A stretch of DNA of 34,584 nt from Clostridia bacterium (lineage in GTDB: Bacteria; Bacillota; Clostridia; Oscillospirales; CAG-272), in NCBI GenBank assembly GCA_017625065.1, contig JAGALS010000077.1, positions 1 to 34,584 of the forward strand. The letters are read 5' to 3'. Positions within the stretch are counted from its first letter, which is position 1. Every line of letters begins with the position of its first letter. The position numbers were made by a program, and so were the translations under genes. Below the pieces are notes generated by a model that ran no database searches, had not been told where the DNA came from, and saw nothing but the letters and a program-made list of their open reading frames with translations. Below are positions 9,701 through 18,016 of this stretch, in pieces.

Positions 9701-10014
9701 ATTGCGAAAAGCCTTTTGATGAGCAGGGACTTGAATTTTATTCGGGCGGCATCTGCCTGAAAAAGAAAATTTCTGTCAAAAAGGATGATAAGCGTCAATT
9801 TTTCGTGGCAGATCCCGCGATCGGCTGCGCCGCCTCGGTGCTGGTGAACGGCGAGCCCGTCGCCACCTTGCTGACACCGCCCTACCGCGTTGAGATCACA
9901 TCCTATTTGCGTGATGGAGAAAACGAGATCGAGGTCCGCGCCTTCAACACGATGCACAACCATATGAAGACCATCCCGACCAACTTTAATCAAAAAATCG
10001 AGAGAACGTATTGA
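6787..10014 (+). CDS. Glycoside hydrolase, GH106-like (alpha-L-rhamnosidase type)
   Basis: The 1075-aa protein resembles GH106 enzymes, which cleave alpha-L-rhamnose from rhamnogalacturonans and related glycans. Its N-terminus (VAFFWWHGDDITKEKL, then an ICGLQINY strand) matches the opening of the family's TIM barrel. Candidate catalytic acids are Glu186 in FFSDELQF and Glu320 in TWLEGFYSSGW; these are inferred by position only. A Rossmann-like segment follows at residues about 420-560, then several beta-sandwich segments, and residues about 978-1075 form a jelly-roll sugar-binding type domain (VLVNGEPVA, SYLRDGENEIEVRAFN). There is no signal peptide, suggesting it acts on imported oligosaccharides. 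AAAGGAG before the ATG at 6787 fixes the start; the frame upstream of it is not supported. Confidence 0.78.
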   Translation: MMKRSDEMAKFDFQNPPHIYGEVAFFWWHGDDITKEKLSWILDQLKDKHICGLQINYCHGNSGGRQWGLTMKSNPKPFSDAWWELVKWFVGECKQYGISVSLSDYTLAAPGQEYFMDWVLEKHPEMIGQRLVKNDAGEIVIEKVPYSISPMAKGFGEVYADEFYGAFERHLPGECGKGINFFFSDELQFNVRGNLWCDDFKEEFLKRKGYDITEKWDAIFEDVGPETPKIRLDYYDVIVQLSEERYFKPVYDWHEQRGMIFGCDHGGRGKDITEFGDYFRTMRWNQGPGNDQPRLRSHIVRSKVGVSIAHMYKRPRTWLEGFYSSGWDTGCADVADAIFRNFALGHNLLSLHGLYYSTHGSMWEWAPPCNHHHMPYWGQMGDLLGCTKRLGHLIANGVHCCDVAVLYPVAAAEADVENGKEASQTAFATATFLYQHGVDFDFIDFESIERAEVEDGKLLVSGEAFQTVVIPNMKAIRFAMMEKLRLFAECGGQVIFVGDLPSASDRIGREDAELDAIVNSILQTGCRVGTVEEVLEKVRQHHVADFACGSPDPYFQHRRIEGKDYYIVYRVPQGTMLRLRAKGYPVLLDPWSGKRMRLGEYLFCTESAKRGKADVTVMPMPLTERELLIVMLEQDKDEWASLPLYAPYTEQDALITMDGEWECRLQPTMDNTYGDWRLPVDGQWIGAEAREMEYVCSNSCQNAPTDADWQRSLYGNGTYFWQAQGVQDEAALIAAKAPVEGMTPYRFSMRTGVQGDAGSQNSYHGLKGLISDEFLVMGEKKVKNAGSSSAYSGEGPFYFLTTVTVDQPTAVVAEAGNYKPDKIWIDHRETELGKWQLEQGRHTVLLRFPEGGRSYFVLKKANGYAQTVPLAMQWYQNPDLLLFDAMPERCGHYCWYRFNTPPGAVRMKVHTTHPVKAYMDGKALNEIGENLFELTAAASAQVLLCAKQTAGQYDTAIFNDPVQFETGEGIYDCEKPFDEQGLEFYSGGICLKKKISVKKDDKRQFFVADPAIGCAASVLVNGEPVATLLTPPYRVEITSYLRDGENEIEVRAFNTMHNHMKTIPTNFNQKIERTY

Positions 10015-10070
10015 GTTTTTTGATCGTTACGGCACAAAAAACGGGGCTACCGTATTCAAGTAAAATTGCA

Positions 10071-10230
10071 TAAAAAGGCTCTCTTGTGCAAATGGGAACT
10101 GTGCCGCATAACGGCATATGGAGTTTGCTAAGCAAACTCACGGAGGGATTGTAAAAGGTTAGATTTTCACTCGAAACAATCCCTCAGCCGCCTGCGGCGT
10201 CAGCTCCCTTTACACAAGGGAGCCTTTTTA
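10071..10230. repeat. Imperfect palindromic (MITE-like) intergenic repeat, copy B
   Basis: The 160-bp element has terminal inverted arms of about 35 bp (AAAAAGGCTCTCTTGTG against TAAAAAGGCTCCCTTGTG read from the other end). Internal inverted pairs are GAGGGATTGT/ACAATCCCTC and GAGTTTGCTAAGCAAACTC. It takes up most of the 400-bp gap 10015-10414, which otherwise holds only the promoter of the next gene. It does not encode a protein. Confidence 0.75.
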
Positions 10231-10342
10231 TACATTGCTCCTAGTGCGACTGCCCCTTCGTTTTGGTGCGGTATGGCTTTGTTTAATTCGCTGATTTTTT
10301 GTCTGCCTTTTTGTGCATTATTACAATTTAAATAAATGGGTA

Positions 10343-10371
10343 TTGTTAAATATATTTATTTCTGTTAAAAT
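10343..10371 (+). promoter_or_regulatory. Promoter of the large surface-protein gene
   Basis: TTGTTA and TAAAAT with 17-bp spacing lie in an AT-rich segment, with the start codon about 44 bp after the -10 box and AAAGGAG in between. Confidence 0.6.
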
Positions 10372-10414
10372 AGACATATCCTACAATTTCATTCATCGAA
10401 AAGGAGAAAAAACG

Positions 10415-13400
10415 ATGAAAAAACAGATGCAACGTATGATGAAAACGGTGATCGCTCTTGTGCTGGTCGCCATGATGCTGTGCATGGGCGTTGTGGATGC
10501 ATTTGCGACCACGGCGCAAGAGCATAGTGACGACCACGCTCTGGACGATCACTTGATCCTGTATTCCAGCTTCAATGACTCCAACGCGAATGACGAGAGT
10601 GGAAAGGGCCATAACGGCGCCGCCGTGGGCAACGTGCAGTATGCCGATGGCATTGACGGCAAAGCCATCTCCATTACGGGGCAGGCGAACGCCGGAAATG
10701 ATGCCGCCGCCAGCATTTACGTCGATTATGGAAGAAGCAACACGATCATTCCCGATACGGAAGATTTCACGGTCTCTTTGTTCTTCCGTTCTACGGGCGA
10801 AATGCATAGTGAAATGGTCCTTTTGAGCAATAAGGACTACACAAGAGGAGTATATAAGGGCTTTGCTTTGGTTGGAAAAGAGGCAAGAAATCCCAGCTAT
10901 CCGCGACTGAACATCTCGAACGGAAGCAACAATAAGAATGTATACACCTCGCTTGTGGCAGATGACGGGAAATGGCATTTGCTGACGGGTACATATGACC
11001 GTGACGGCTATATGGTGTTTTACATCGACGGTGTCAGCGTGGGTATGGATGATATTTCCGGGTATCCCGGAACGATCGACGCGGGCTATAACCTTATCCT
11101 TGGTGCGGACGGTACCGGTATGTACGGTGCAAACAACTGTCTTTTGGATGAGCTTCGTGTCTACGACAAGGCCTTGACGGCAGACGAGGTGGCGCAGCTG
11201 TATGAAAGCACTGCGGCACCCAAGATCTTGGCTGAAACGAGACTGAAGCATATGCTGACATCTGTTCAATCAGTCATTCCCAGCATTCTGTATCCGCAGG
11301 AAAGCATCAATGAAATGATCACGATGATCAGCAGCGCGTTGAATCAGCTTGACACTGTCAGTGACGATGAATGCCTTGTTCTTTTATCGAATTGCCAAGC
11401 CGCGTATGACAGATTTTTGAAGGGTGCCGCGCCGCTTGCGAGCTTCCACTGGGTCTCGGACGTGCACGTTCCGTATTACAACGACGGCTATGTCACAGCG
11501 CTGCAGAATATGGCATCCATCAATGCGGCAAGCAATATCGGCCTGATCATTACAGGAGACATCACAAATGGCGGATCGGCAGCACAGTTTGAGACGTTTT
11601 ATCAGTTGACCAAGGAAAACAGCCCCGTTTCCGCGGCAAATACTGCGATCATTCTGGGTAATCACGACGTTCGTAAAAGCAACTCGCCCAGCACCCCCGA
11701 TCAGTACGATCCAAGCACAAGCAACTGGGCAACGGCAAAGGGGCTGTATTTGCAACATAACGCGGAATATATGCCGAGCACCGATACCGTTTATCACGTG
11801 AAAGAAATCGGCGGTTACACCTTTATTATGCTCAATACTGAGATGGATCTGCGGGATGCTTCCTATATGTCAAGAGAGCAGCTTGCGTGGTTGGAAGAAA
11901 CATTGGCGGCGGCATATGAGAAGGACCCGAACAAGCCCATCTTTATCGTTCACCATCAGCCACTGTACGATACGCATTATGACAGCAACCGCCAACGAAC
12001 CTTCTTGATGGAAGGCATGACGGAGGAGGAGTCCAACAACAAGATCAAGGAGGTCCTTGCAAAGTATCCCACCTCGATCTTTATGTCAGGCCACCTTCAC
12101 AACGGCTATGCAAGCATCAGAGGTATCGTTCGTCCCTTCGGTGCCGCGGTTGAGATCCCCGCCTTTGACGACGGCGGCAACAGCTACGAGGTGCAGATCT
12201 ATTCCGACTGTGTCGTGTTCCGCGCCATCAACTACGTCACGGGCGAATACGCCCCCGCGTACGATATGACCATTCAGATCGGTGAGAACAACGTCAGCCA
12301 GGTCTATCAGAAGGCGCAGAAGGTGCTTGCCGAGTCGGGTAAGTACGATGCATCGGCGATCGCCAACATCCAAACGCTTTCCAATACGTTGCATGGCTTG
12401 ATCACCGTCAGCTATACGACCGTAGATTCTTTGAACAATTTCTATAAGGCTCCGCAGCACGCCGAGATCAATGCTACGGCACAGCGCCTGAAGGCTGCTT
12501 TGAACAATTTGAGAGGCAGCGTTTCCGCAGGCGGGACCGTCAAGCTGTTTGCGGGTGAAATCCTTCAACTGACCGTTGCCGGCGCGACCGCGTGGAGATC
12601 GGGCAACGAGAGCATCGTTACGGTTGATGCAAGCGGCAAGCTGACCGCGCTGAAGAAGGGCGAGACGACGGTCACGGTCACCACGGCGAGCGGTGAGATC
12701 ACCTGCAACGTCACGGTGACGGTCGATACCTCTGCCATCGCTGATGCGATCTATACCGCCAATACACTTAAGACCAACGTCACGGCACAGTCAACCGTTT
12801 GCGGCGCGGGCGAGGGCAAGCTTTACGTATCGCCTGCCGAGCTGCAGGCGCTGGACACTGCCATTACCGCGGCACAAGCAGAGCTGACCGCCGTTACGAC
12901 AGCGGCAGAGGCTGCAAACGCCGCCAAGGCAATGAATGATGCGCTCGATGCCTTCAGAGACGTGATCAAGGTCGCTGTGGCGCACGAGGGACTGTATGCT
13001 TGCTCGACCAAGTGTAAGTATAACTGCGGCACGGACGTTGATCACGTTGCATGTGTGGGTGTGATCGCGTGCCAAGATAGAATCTGTAAATATTGCGAAG
13101 AGACGGTTGAGCCGGTTGTGTGTAAGGGCAAGTTTGAATGCTCGGATATCTGTCAGTATGGCTGCGGCAGATCCGTCGAGCCAAAGCCGCACGAGATTGA
13201 AGAAGATGGCGTGATGTGTAAGTACGGTTGCGGCAAGTTGATGGGCGATCCTACGGCATCGCTTGTGGATGCTGACGGCGTGACGACCTATTATGCTTCT
13301 CTTGAGGAGGCTGTCACGGCTGCCACAAGTGGCAGCACTGTGACGCTGCTTCAAAACATCGGCTCCGAGCAAGATCCCTTGCAGTTGACCGGTATTTGGC

Positions 13401-16066
13401 TTGCGGTCAATGCAACCGACGTGACACTGGACGGTGGCGATCACACCGTTATCGCAAACTCGACGGCTGTTCATTTTAATGATGCTATGATCAAGGCACG
13501 CGACGCAAGCGGCGGCTTTGTTCTGAAAAACATCACCATTGATGTCACCTATCCCGAGGATGCATATGCTGAAACGCCGATCATCAATAGCGGCGGTCCT
13601 GCCACGATCACCGTAGAGAACTGCAAGCTGACCACCAACAAAATAGGCTTTTACAGCAGAAATCAGCGCGCGGATGTGACCATCACCAACACGGAGATCC
13701 ACGCGGGCAACAACGCCTATATGTCGCACGATAAAAATCAGTACACTTACACGGCGACCCTTACCAATTGTAAGCTGTATTCTACGACCGCACCCGCCAT
13801 TCAGGCACGTATGGAAACCAAATTGATCCTGAATGACACGGTCGTTCAGGGCGGCAACGGTGTGGATATTGACTGCTCGTACGGCTCTTATGCAAACGCA
13901 GTCGAAATCAACGGCGATACTGTTCTTACCAATGGTATTATTGCGATCAAGGCTCCCACAAGCGTTTCCTTTGGCACCGCCGAGAAGCCTTTCACGGGCA
14001 AGCAGATCATCCGCGAAAGCGGCAATAACTACTATCTCTACGAAACGTTGGCAGAGGCACTTGCGGCAGGCGCGACAAAAGAGGAGCTGTGCACTTACAG
14101 CAAGGAGACCGCCGATGCGATCAAGGCAGAGGGCTACTTCGTTATAGCCAACGGCACACGTTATACCATCGGCGAACCGGGGGCATCCCTCACGGTCGAT
14201 GGAACAACGACTCCATACGCAACCTTGCAGGATGCCATTTATGCCGCCAACACGGGTAACGGTGGTACGATCACAATGCTTGCCAATGCGGATTATGGCA
14301 TCACAGGCGCTGTAGAGATCAAACATAATACAACGATCGACGGTCAGGGCAAATATACGATCACAGCGAAGATCACCACGGACTTCTATCGCCCTGTTGC
14401 CGGTATAACATTTACGTTGCGGAATCTGAATATGACCGCAACGTCGGTCAATGGCAGCGGTCAGCCTGCTCCCGATGATTTGGGTATCGTATGGTTGCCT
14501 GATGTGGACGGAACCATTGTCAATGTTGAAACGTGTAATATTACGTCCACGAACGACGTAGCACTTCAGGCATATGTAAACGACAACGGTGGATACATCA
14601 TCAAAAACTCTACTATTTTTGGCGGCAGAGTCGCGATCCGCTTCAATAACAGTGACCACCGTGTAGAAGCCACGAACTCTCAAATTCACGGCGGCGAATA
14701 TGCGGTCTGGACAAAGAAAGGTGCCGCAATGAACGCGACCTTCACGGATTGCACCATTACCTCGGGTATTTATGTAACGGGTACGGCGAAGGTCACTCTG
14801 GCGGGCAAGACGGTTCTTGATCCTACATTGATCAAAACACTTTACCCCAACGCGGGATACAATGGTTTTGAATATGCTATGCAGCTCACCAACGGTTCCA
14901 ATGTACTCACCGTAACGGGCAATGCAAAGATCATGGGAAAGGTGAAGGTGGATGCAGGCACCGTGAATATTGGCGCAGAAGGTGCCGCTTACACGGGTAC
15001 ACAGATCATCCGCAAGAGCGGTAATGACTACTACTTCTATGATCTTGGCAACGACCTTGAGCTGCAGGTGGGTGACTGCACCTACAGCGCGGCAACGGCT
15101 GATGCCATCAAGGCACGCTACTATACCGTTTCCGAGGCAAGCGGCGTTTACACCGTAACGGGTAAGATCGACGTTTCTCCTCTTGTGAATGCGATCAATG
15201 CCGCTAAAAATGCAAAAGCAAATATTGTGACTGCTGAAAAGGCTTGTATGGCAGGGGCAGGCAACCGCTACGTTTCTGCCGCCCAGATGCAGGCGCTGGA
15301 CGCCGCGATCGCCACCGCCGAGGAAAGATTGGCTGCCATTCGGGACAGCGCGCAGGTCGCACCTGCCGCGAATGCGCTGAACACCGCGGTTGCGACCTTT
15401 GAAGCTGCCATTAAGACAGGCGTTGCGCACGAAGGTTGGTTTGATTGCTCCGCGACCTGTAAGGCATGTGGTACGACGATCACACCCAAAAAGTCTCACG
15501 ATGGTCAGTACGCTTGCTCGACCACTTGTATTTTCTGTAACGTAGCGAACACCGTGACTGATGCGGTCGAACACGACGGTCAGTATGACTGCTCCACGAC
15601 CTGTAAGTACGGCTGCGGCACCGAGATGACCGATGCCAAGACCTGTGTTGGCACAGTGCCTTGTGTCGATACGACCTGTAAATGGTGCGGCGAGGCGGTC
15701 ACGCCCATCGCGCACGATATGGTGACCGACGCCGCGAAAGCGCCCACTTGTACCGAAACGGGACTGACCGAAGGTGCGCACTGCTCGCGCTGCGACACGG
15801 CGACCACCGCGCAGCAGACCGTTGCAGCGACAGGGCACAAGTACGATAACGACTCCGATGCGAGCTGTAACGTTTGCGGCGCTGAGCGAGTGGTGAATAG
15901 CAACGCGAATACAAACGAGAATAATGCAAGCAACAACGGCGAAGCTCCCGAAAAGCAGGGGCTTTCGGGCGGTGCCATCGCGGGCATCGTGATCGGTGCT
16001 GTCGTCGTGCTTGGCGGCGGCGGATTTGCGCTGTTCTGGTTTGTCATCAGAAAGAAAAAAGCGTGA
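10415..16066 (+). CDS. Giant mosaic surface protein: LamG, metallophosphoesterase, Big2, beta-helix, C-terminal anchor
   Basis: The 1883-aa protein starts at the ATG after AAAGGAG. Domains in order: signal peptide 1-31; LamG/concanavalin-like domain about 42-267; calcineurin-like metallophosphoesterase about 340-620 with its metal motifs (WVSDVH, GDITNGG, GNHD, VHHQP, GHLHNG); Big2 immunoglobulin-like domain about 706-772; helical FIVAR-like unit about 772-854; Cys-rich repeats (CSTKCKYNCG type) about 854-942; two right-handed beta-helix regions about 947-1252 and 1257-1584; a second FIVAR-like unit 1585-1669; more Cys-rich repeats to about 1826; and a transmembrane helix near 1850-1877 ending in RKKKA. 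There is no LPXTG motif. It is probably an exported phosphodiesterase or phosphatase that binds glycans; the substrate is unknown. Confidence 0.88.
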   Translation: MKKQMQRMMKTVIALVLVAMMLCMGVVDAFATTAQEHSDDHALDDHLILYSSFNDSNANDESGKGHNGAAVGNVQYADGIDGKAISITGQANAGNDAAASIYVDYGRSNTIIPDTEDFTVSLFFRSTGEMHSEMVLLSNKDYTRGVYKGFALVGKEARNPSYPRLNISNGSNNKNVYTSLVADDGKWHLLTGTYDRDGYMVFYIDGVSVGMDDISGYPGTIDAGYNLILGADGTGMYGANNCLLDELRVYDKALTADEVAQLYESTAAPKILAETRLKHMLTSVQSVIPSILYPQESINEMITMISSALNQLDTVSDDECLVLLSNCQAAYDRFLKGAAPLASFHWVSDVHVPYYNDGYVTALQNMASINAASNIGLIITGDITNGGSAAQFETFYQLTKENSPVSAANTAIILGNHDVRKSNSPSTPDQYDPSTSNWATAKGLYLQHNAEYMPSTDTVYHVKEIGGYTFIMLNTEMDLRDASYMSREQLAWLEETLAAAYEKDPNKPIFIVHHQPLYDTHYDSNRQRTFLMEGMTEEESNNKIKEVLAKYPTSIFMSGHLHNGYASIRGIVRPFGAAVEIPAFDDGGNSYEVQIYSDCVVFRAINYVTGEYAPAYDMTIQIGENNVSQVYQKAQKVLAESGKYDASAIANIQTLSNTLHGLITVSYTTVDSLNNFYKAPQHAEINATAQRLKAALNNLRGSVSAGGTVKLFAGEILQLTVAGATAWRSGNESIVTVDASGKLTALKKGETTVTVTTASGEITCNVTVTVDTSAIADAIYTANTLKTNVTAQSTVCGAGEGKLYVSPAELQALDTAITAAQAELTAVTTAAEAANAAKAMNDALDAFRDVIKVAVAHEGLYACSTKCKYNCGTDVDHVACVGVIACQDRICKYCEETVEPVVCKGKFECSDICQYGCGRSVEPKPHEIEEDGVMCKYGCGKLMGDPTASLVDADGVTTYYASLEEAVTAATSGSTVTLLQNIGSEQDPLQLTGIWLAVNATDVTLDGGDHTVIANSTAVHFNDAMIKARDASGGFVLKNITIDVTYPEDAYAETPIINSGGPATITVENCKLTTNKIGFYSRNQRADVTITNTEIHAGNNAYMSHDKNQYTYTATLTNCKLYSTTAPAIQARMETKLILNDTVVQGGNGVDIDCSYGSYANAVEINGDTVLTNGIIAIKAPTSVSFGTAEKPFTGKQIIRESGNNYYLYETLAEALAAGATKEELCTYSKETADAIKAEGYFVIANGTRYTIGEPGASLTVDGTTTPYATLQDAIYAANTGNGGTITMLANADYGITGAVEIKHNTTIDGQGKYTITAKITTDFYRPVAGITFTLRNLNMTATSVNGSGQPAPDDLGIVWLPDVDGTIVNVETCNITSTNDVALQAYVNDNGGYIIKNSTIFGGRVAIRFNNSDHRVEATNSQIHGGEYAVWTKKGAAMNATFTDCTITSGIYVTGTAKVTLAGKTVLDPTLIKTLYPNAGYNGFEYAMQLTNGSNVLTVTGNAKIMGKVKVDAGTVNIGAEGAAYTGTQIIRKSGNDYYFYDLGNDLELQVGDCTYSAATADAIKARYYTVSEASGVYTVTGKIDVSPLVNAINAAKNAKANIVTAEKACMAGAGNRYVSAAQMQALDAAIATAEERLAAIRDSAQVAPAANALNTAVATFEAAIKTGVAHEGWFDCSATCKACGTTITPKKSHDGQYACSTTCIFCNVANTVTDAVEHDGQYDCSTTCKYGCGTEMTDAKTCVGTVPCVDTTCKWCGEAVTPIAHDMVTDAAKAPTCTETGLTEGAHCSRCDTATTAQQTVAATGHKYDNDSDASCNVCGAERVVNSNANTNENNASNNGEAPEKQGLSGGAIAGIVIGAVVVLGGGGFALFWFVIRKKKA

Positions 16067-16092
16067 ACGTATTACAAAAATTAAAGCAAAAA

Positions 16093-16123
16093 GGGAAGGC
16101 TCAAATGAAAATTGAGCCTTCCC
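16093..16123. terminator. Hairpin between convergent genes (mainly serves the minus strand)
   Basis: GGGAAGGCTCAA pairs with TTGAGCCTTCCC. Read on the minus strand it is followed by TTTTTGC, so it can end leftward transcripts from gpmI; on the plus strand the U-run is missing. Confidence 0.6.
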
Positions 16124-16136
16124 CCACAAACTAAAA

Positions 16137-16171
16137 TCAGGGCGGACCCACGGTCCGCCCTGATCGTTTTT
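16137..16171. terminator. Bidirectional terminator after the surface-protein and gpmI genes
   Basis: TCAGGGCGGACC pairs exactly with GGTCCGCCCTGA over a 3-base loop, followed by TCGTTTTTT on the plus strand and TTTT on the minus strand. It stands eight bases from the gpmI stop. Confidence 0.85.
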
Positions 16172-16178
16172 TGAGATT

Positions 16179-17837
16179 TTATTTTACCTCGATGATACTC
16201 TCATCCCACATATCGGGTGCGGCATAGCCCATCAGGTTGACCATCGTGGCTGCCACGTTGGAAAGTCCGAACTTGCCCTCGTCTGCCTTCACGGTGTAGC
16301 TCTTTGCGGCGGGGGTGTTGTCGTAAATGATGCAGGGAACGCGGTTGAGCGTATGGCTGGTCTTAGCCTTGTAGTTGCCGTTCTTGTCCTGCTTGGGCGC
16401 GCCCTTCTTGTCGACCTCGTACATCTCGTCGGCGTTGCCGTGGTCAGCGGTGATCAGCGCGACACCGCCAAGGCGGTCGATGACGGGCAGAAGTCTGCCA
16501 AGCTGGATATCAAGCGCTTCCATTGAGCAACGGGTGGCGGCAAGCGAGCCGGTGTGACCGACCATATCGCCGTTGGGGAAGTTGACACGCAGATACTTGT
16601 ACGCGCCGCTCTCCAGGCACTCAATGAGCTTGTCGGTGATCTCAGCGCACTTCATCCAGGGGCGCTGCTCGAAGGGCACCACGTCGGAGGGAACCTCAAT
16701 ATAGGTCTCCAGCTCCTCGGAGAACTTGCCCGACTTGTTGCCGTTCCAGAAGTAGGTAACGTGGCCGTATTTTTGCGTCTCGGAAATGGCAAGCTGGGCA
16801 ACGCCCGTGTTTGCCAGATACTCGCTCATGGTGTTGGTGATCTCGGGGGGAGCGACCAGATACTTGTTGGGGATATGCAGGTCGCCGTCGTACTCCAGCA
16901 TACCCGCGTAGATCACGGCGGGCTTGCGGACGCGGTCGAACTTGTCAAACTCGTCGCCGCCGTCGAACGCCTTGGAGATCTCGATCGAACGGTCGCCGCG
17001 GAAGTTGTAGAAGATCACGCTGTCGCCGTCCTGCACGGTGCCAAGGGGCTTGCCGTCCTTCGCGATGACGAAGGGGGGCAGATCCTGGTCGATCACGCCA
17101 AGCTCGGCGCGGTATGCCTTCACGGCATCAGCGGCAGAAGCGAACTGTCTGCCCTCGCCTAAGACGTGGGTCTTCCAGCCAAGCTCGACCATGCTCCAAT
17201 CCGCCTCATAGCGGTCCATGGTGATCTTCATACGGCCGCCGCCGCTTGCGATCGCCGCGTCAAAGCCGTCGCCGTTCAGCTCGGCGAGGAATGCCTCGAA
17301 GGGCTCGATATAATCCAGCGCGGAGGTCTCGCCAACGTCACGTCCGTCGATCAGGGTGTGAACGCGGACCGTCGCAACGCCTTCCTTTTTGGTTTGCACC
17401 AGCATCGCCTTGAGGTGGTCGATGTGGGAGTGGACGTTACCGTCGGAGAAGAGCCCCAGGAAGTGCAACGTGCCGCCCGACGCCTTTACGCCGCCGATCA
17501 GCTCGCGCCAGGTGGCGCTTTCAAACATTTTGCCCGACTCGATGGAGTTGGAGACCAGCTTTGCGCCCTGCGCAAAGACCTGTCCTGCGCCAAGCGCGTT
17601 GTGTCCGACCTCGGAGTTGCCCATATCGTCGTCGGAGGGCAGTCCCACGGCGGTGCCGTGTGCGCGCAAGGATACCATGGGGTAGCTTGCCATCAGGCGG
17701 TCAAGGTTGGGGGTGTAGGCAGCTTTGACCGCGTTGCCGGGTCCGTCGGGCGCAATGCCGACGCCGTCCATCACGATGGTCACAACGGGGCCCTGAACGC
17801 CCCCAAACTCATTTAGCTTTTGAAGTTGCTTGCTCAT
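16179..17837 (-). CDS. gpmI: 2,3-bisphosphoglycerate-independent phosphoglycerate mutase
   Basis: The 552-aa enzyme interconverts 3- and 2-phosphoglycerate in glycolysis, using two Mn ions and a phosphoserine. The alkaline-phosphatase-superfamily metal motif MDGVG (Asp24) and the catalytic Ser75 in MGNSEVGHN are present. The second metal site is seen in ITADHGNADEM near the C-terminus. It is about 40 residues longer than the usual 510, with extra sequence around the DHGN region (KKGAPKQDKNGNYKAKTSH). AAAGGAG lies before the ATG, and a promoter with 17-bp spacing is found at 17949-17977. It is alone in its transcription unit and not clustered with other glycolytic genes. Confidence 0.95.
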   Translation of the reverse strand: MSKQLQKLNEFGGVQGPVVTIVMDGVGIAPDGPGNAVKAAYTPNLDRLMASYPMVSLRAHGTAVGLPSDDDMGNSEVGHNALGAGQVFAQGAKLVSNSIESGKMFESATWRELIGGVKASGGTLHFLGLFSDGNVHSHIDHLKAMLVQTKKEGVATVRVHTLIDGRDVGETSALDYIEPFEAFLAELNGDGFDAAIASGGGRMKITMDRYEADWSMVELGWKTHVLGEGRQFASAADAVKAYRAELGVIDQDLPPFVIAKDGKPLGTVQDGDSVIFYNFRGDRSIEISKAFDGGDEFDKFDRVRKPAVIYAGMLEYDGDLHIPNKYLVAPPEITNTMSEYLANTGVAQLAISETQKYGHVTYFWNGNKSGKFSEELETYIEVPSDVVPFEQRPWMKCAEITDKLIECLESGAYKYLRVNFPNGDMVGHTGSLAATRCSMEALDIQLGRLLPVIDRLGGVALITADHGNADEMYEVDKKGAPKQDKNGNYKAKTSHTLNRVPCIIYDNTPAAKSYTVKADEGKFGLSNVAATMVNLMGYAAPDMWDESIIEVK

Positions 17838-17866
17838 AAAAACTCTCCTTTACTTCAAGTGTGGGC

Positions 17867-17895
17867 TTGCGAAAATCGCCACACTGTGGTATACT
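17867..17895 (+). promoter_or_regulatory. Promoter of tmcAL
   Basis: TTGCGA and TATACT with 17-bp spacing point rightward and give a leader of about 115 nt before tmcAL. The leader contains the hairpin 17898-17945 and crosses the oppositely directed gpmI promoter. Confidence 0.6.
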
Positions 17896-17897
17896 TG

Positions 17898-17945
17898 ATT
17901 TGGGCTTTCTGCCTTCTTGCGCTTGCGCCGTTGGCAGAACCAAAT
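17898..17945. other. Hairpin lying inside both divergent leaders
   Basis: ATTTGG and TTCTGCC on the left pair with GGCAGAA and CCAAAT on the right around GCGCTTGCGC. Because the two divergent promoters face each other across it, the structure is present in the 5' leader of both gpmI and tmcAL transcripts. Confidence 0.6.
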
Positions 17946-17948
17946 AAC

Positions 17949-17977
17949 AGTATACCATATTATGGCTTATTTTTCAA
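17949..17977 (-). promoter_or_regulatory. Promoter of gpmI
   Basis: On the minus strand TTGAAA and TATACT are spaced by 17 bp. The transcript would have a leader of about 105 nt that begins with the shared hairpin. Confidence 0.65.
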
Positions 17978-18016
17978 TATAAAATAAAGGTTTTTATTTG
18001 AAAAGGGGAAAAAAGA

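Noticed and set aside
12791-16129. Very long open frame (over 1100 codons) on the minus strand
   Set aside because: It is antisense to the mosaic surface protein, has no ribosome site or domain signature, and arises from codon bias of the plus-strand gene.
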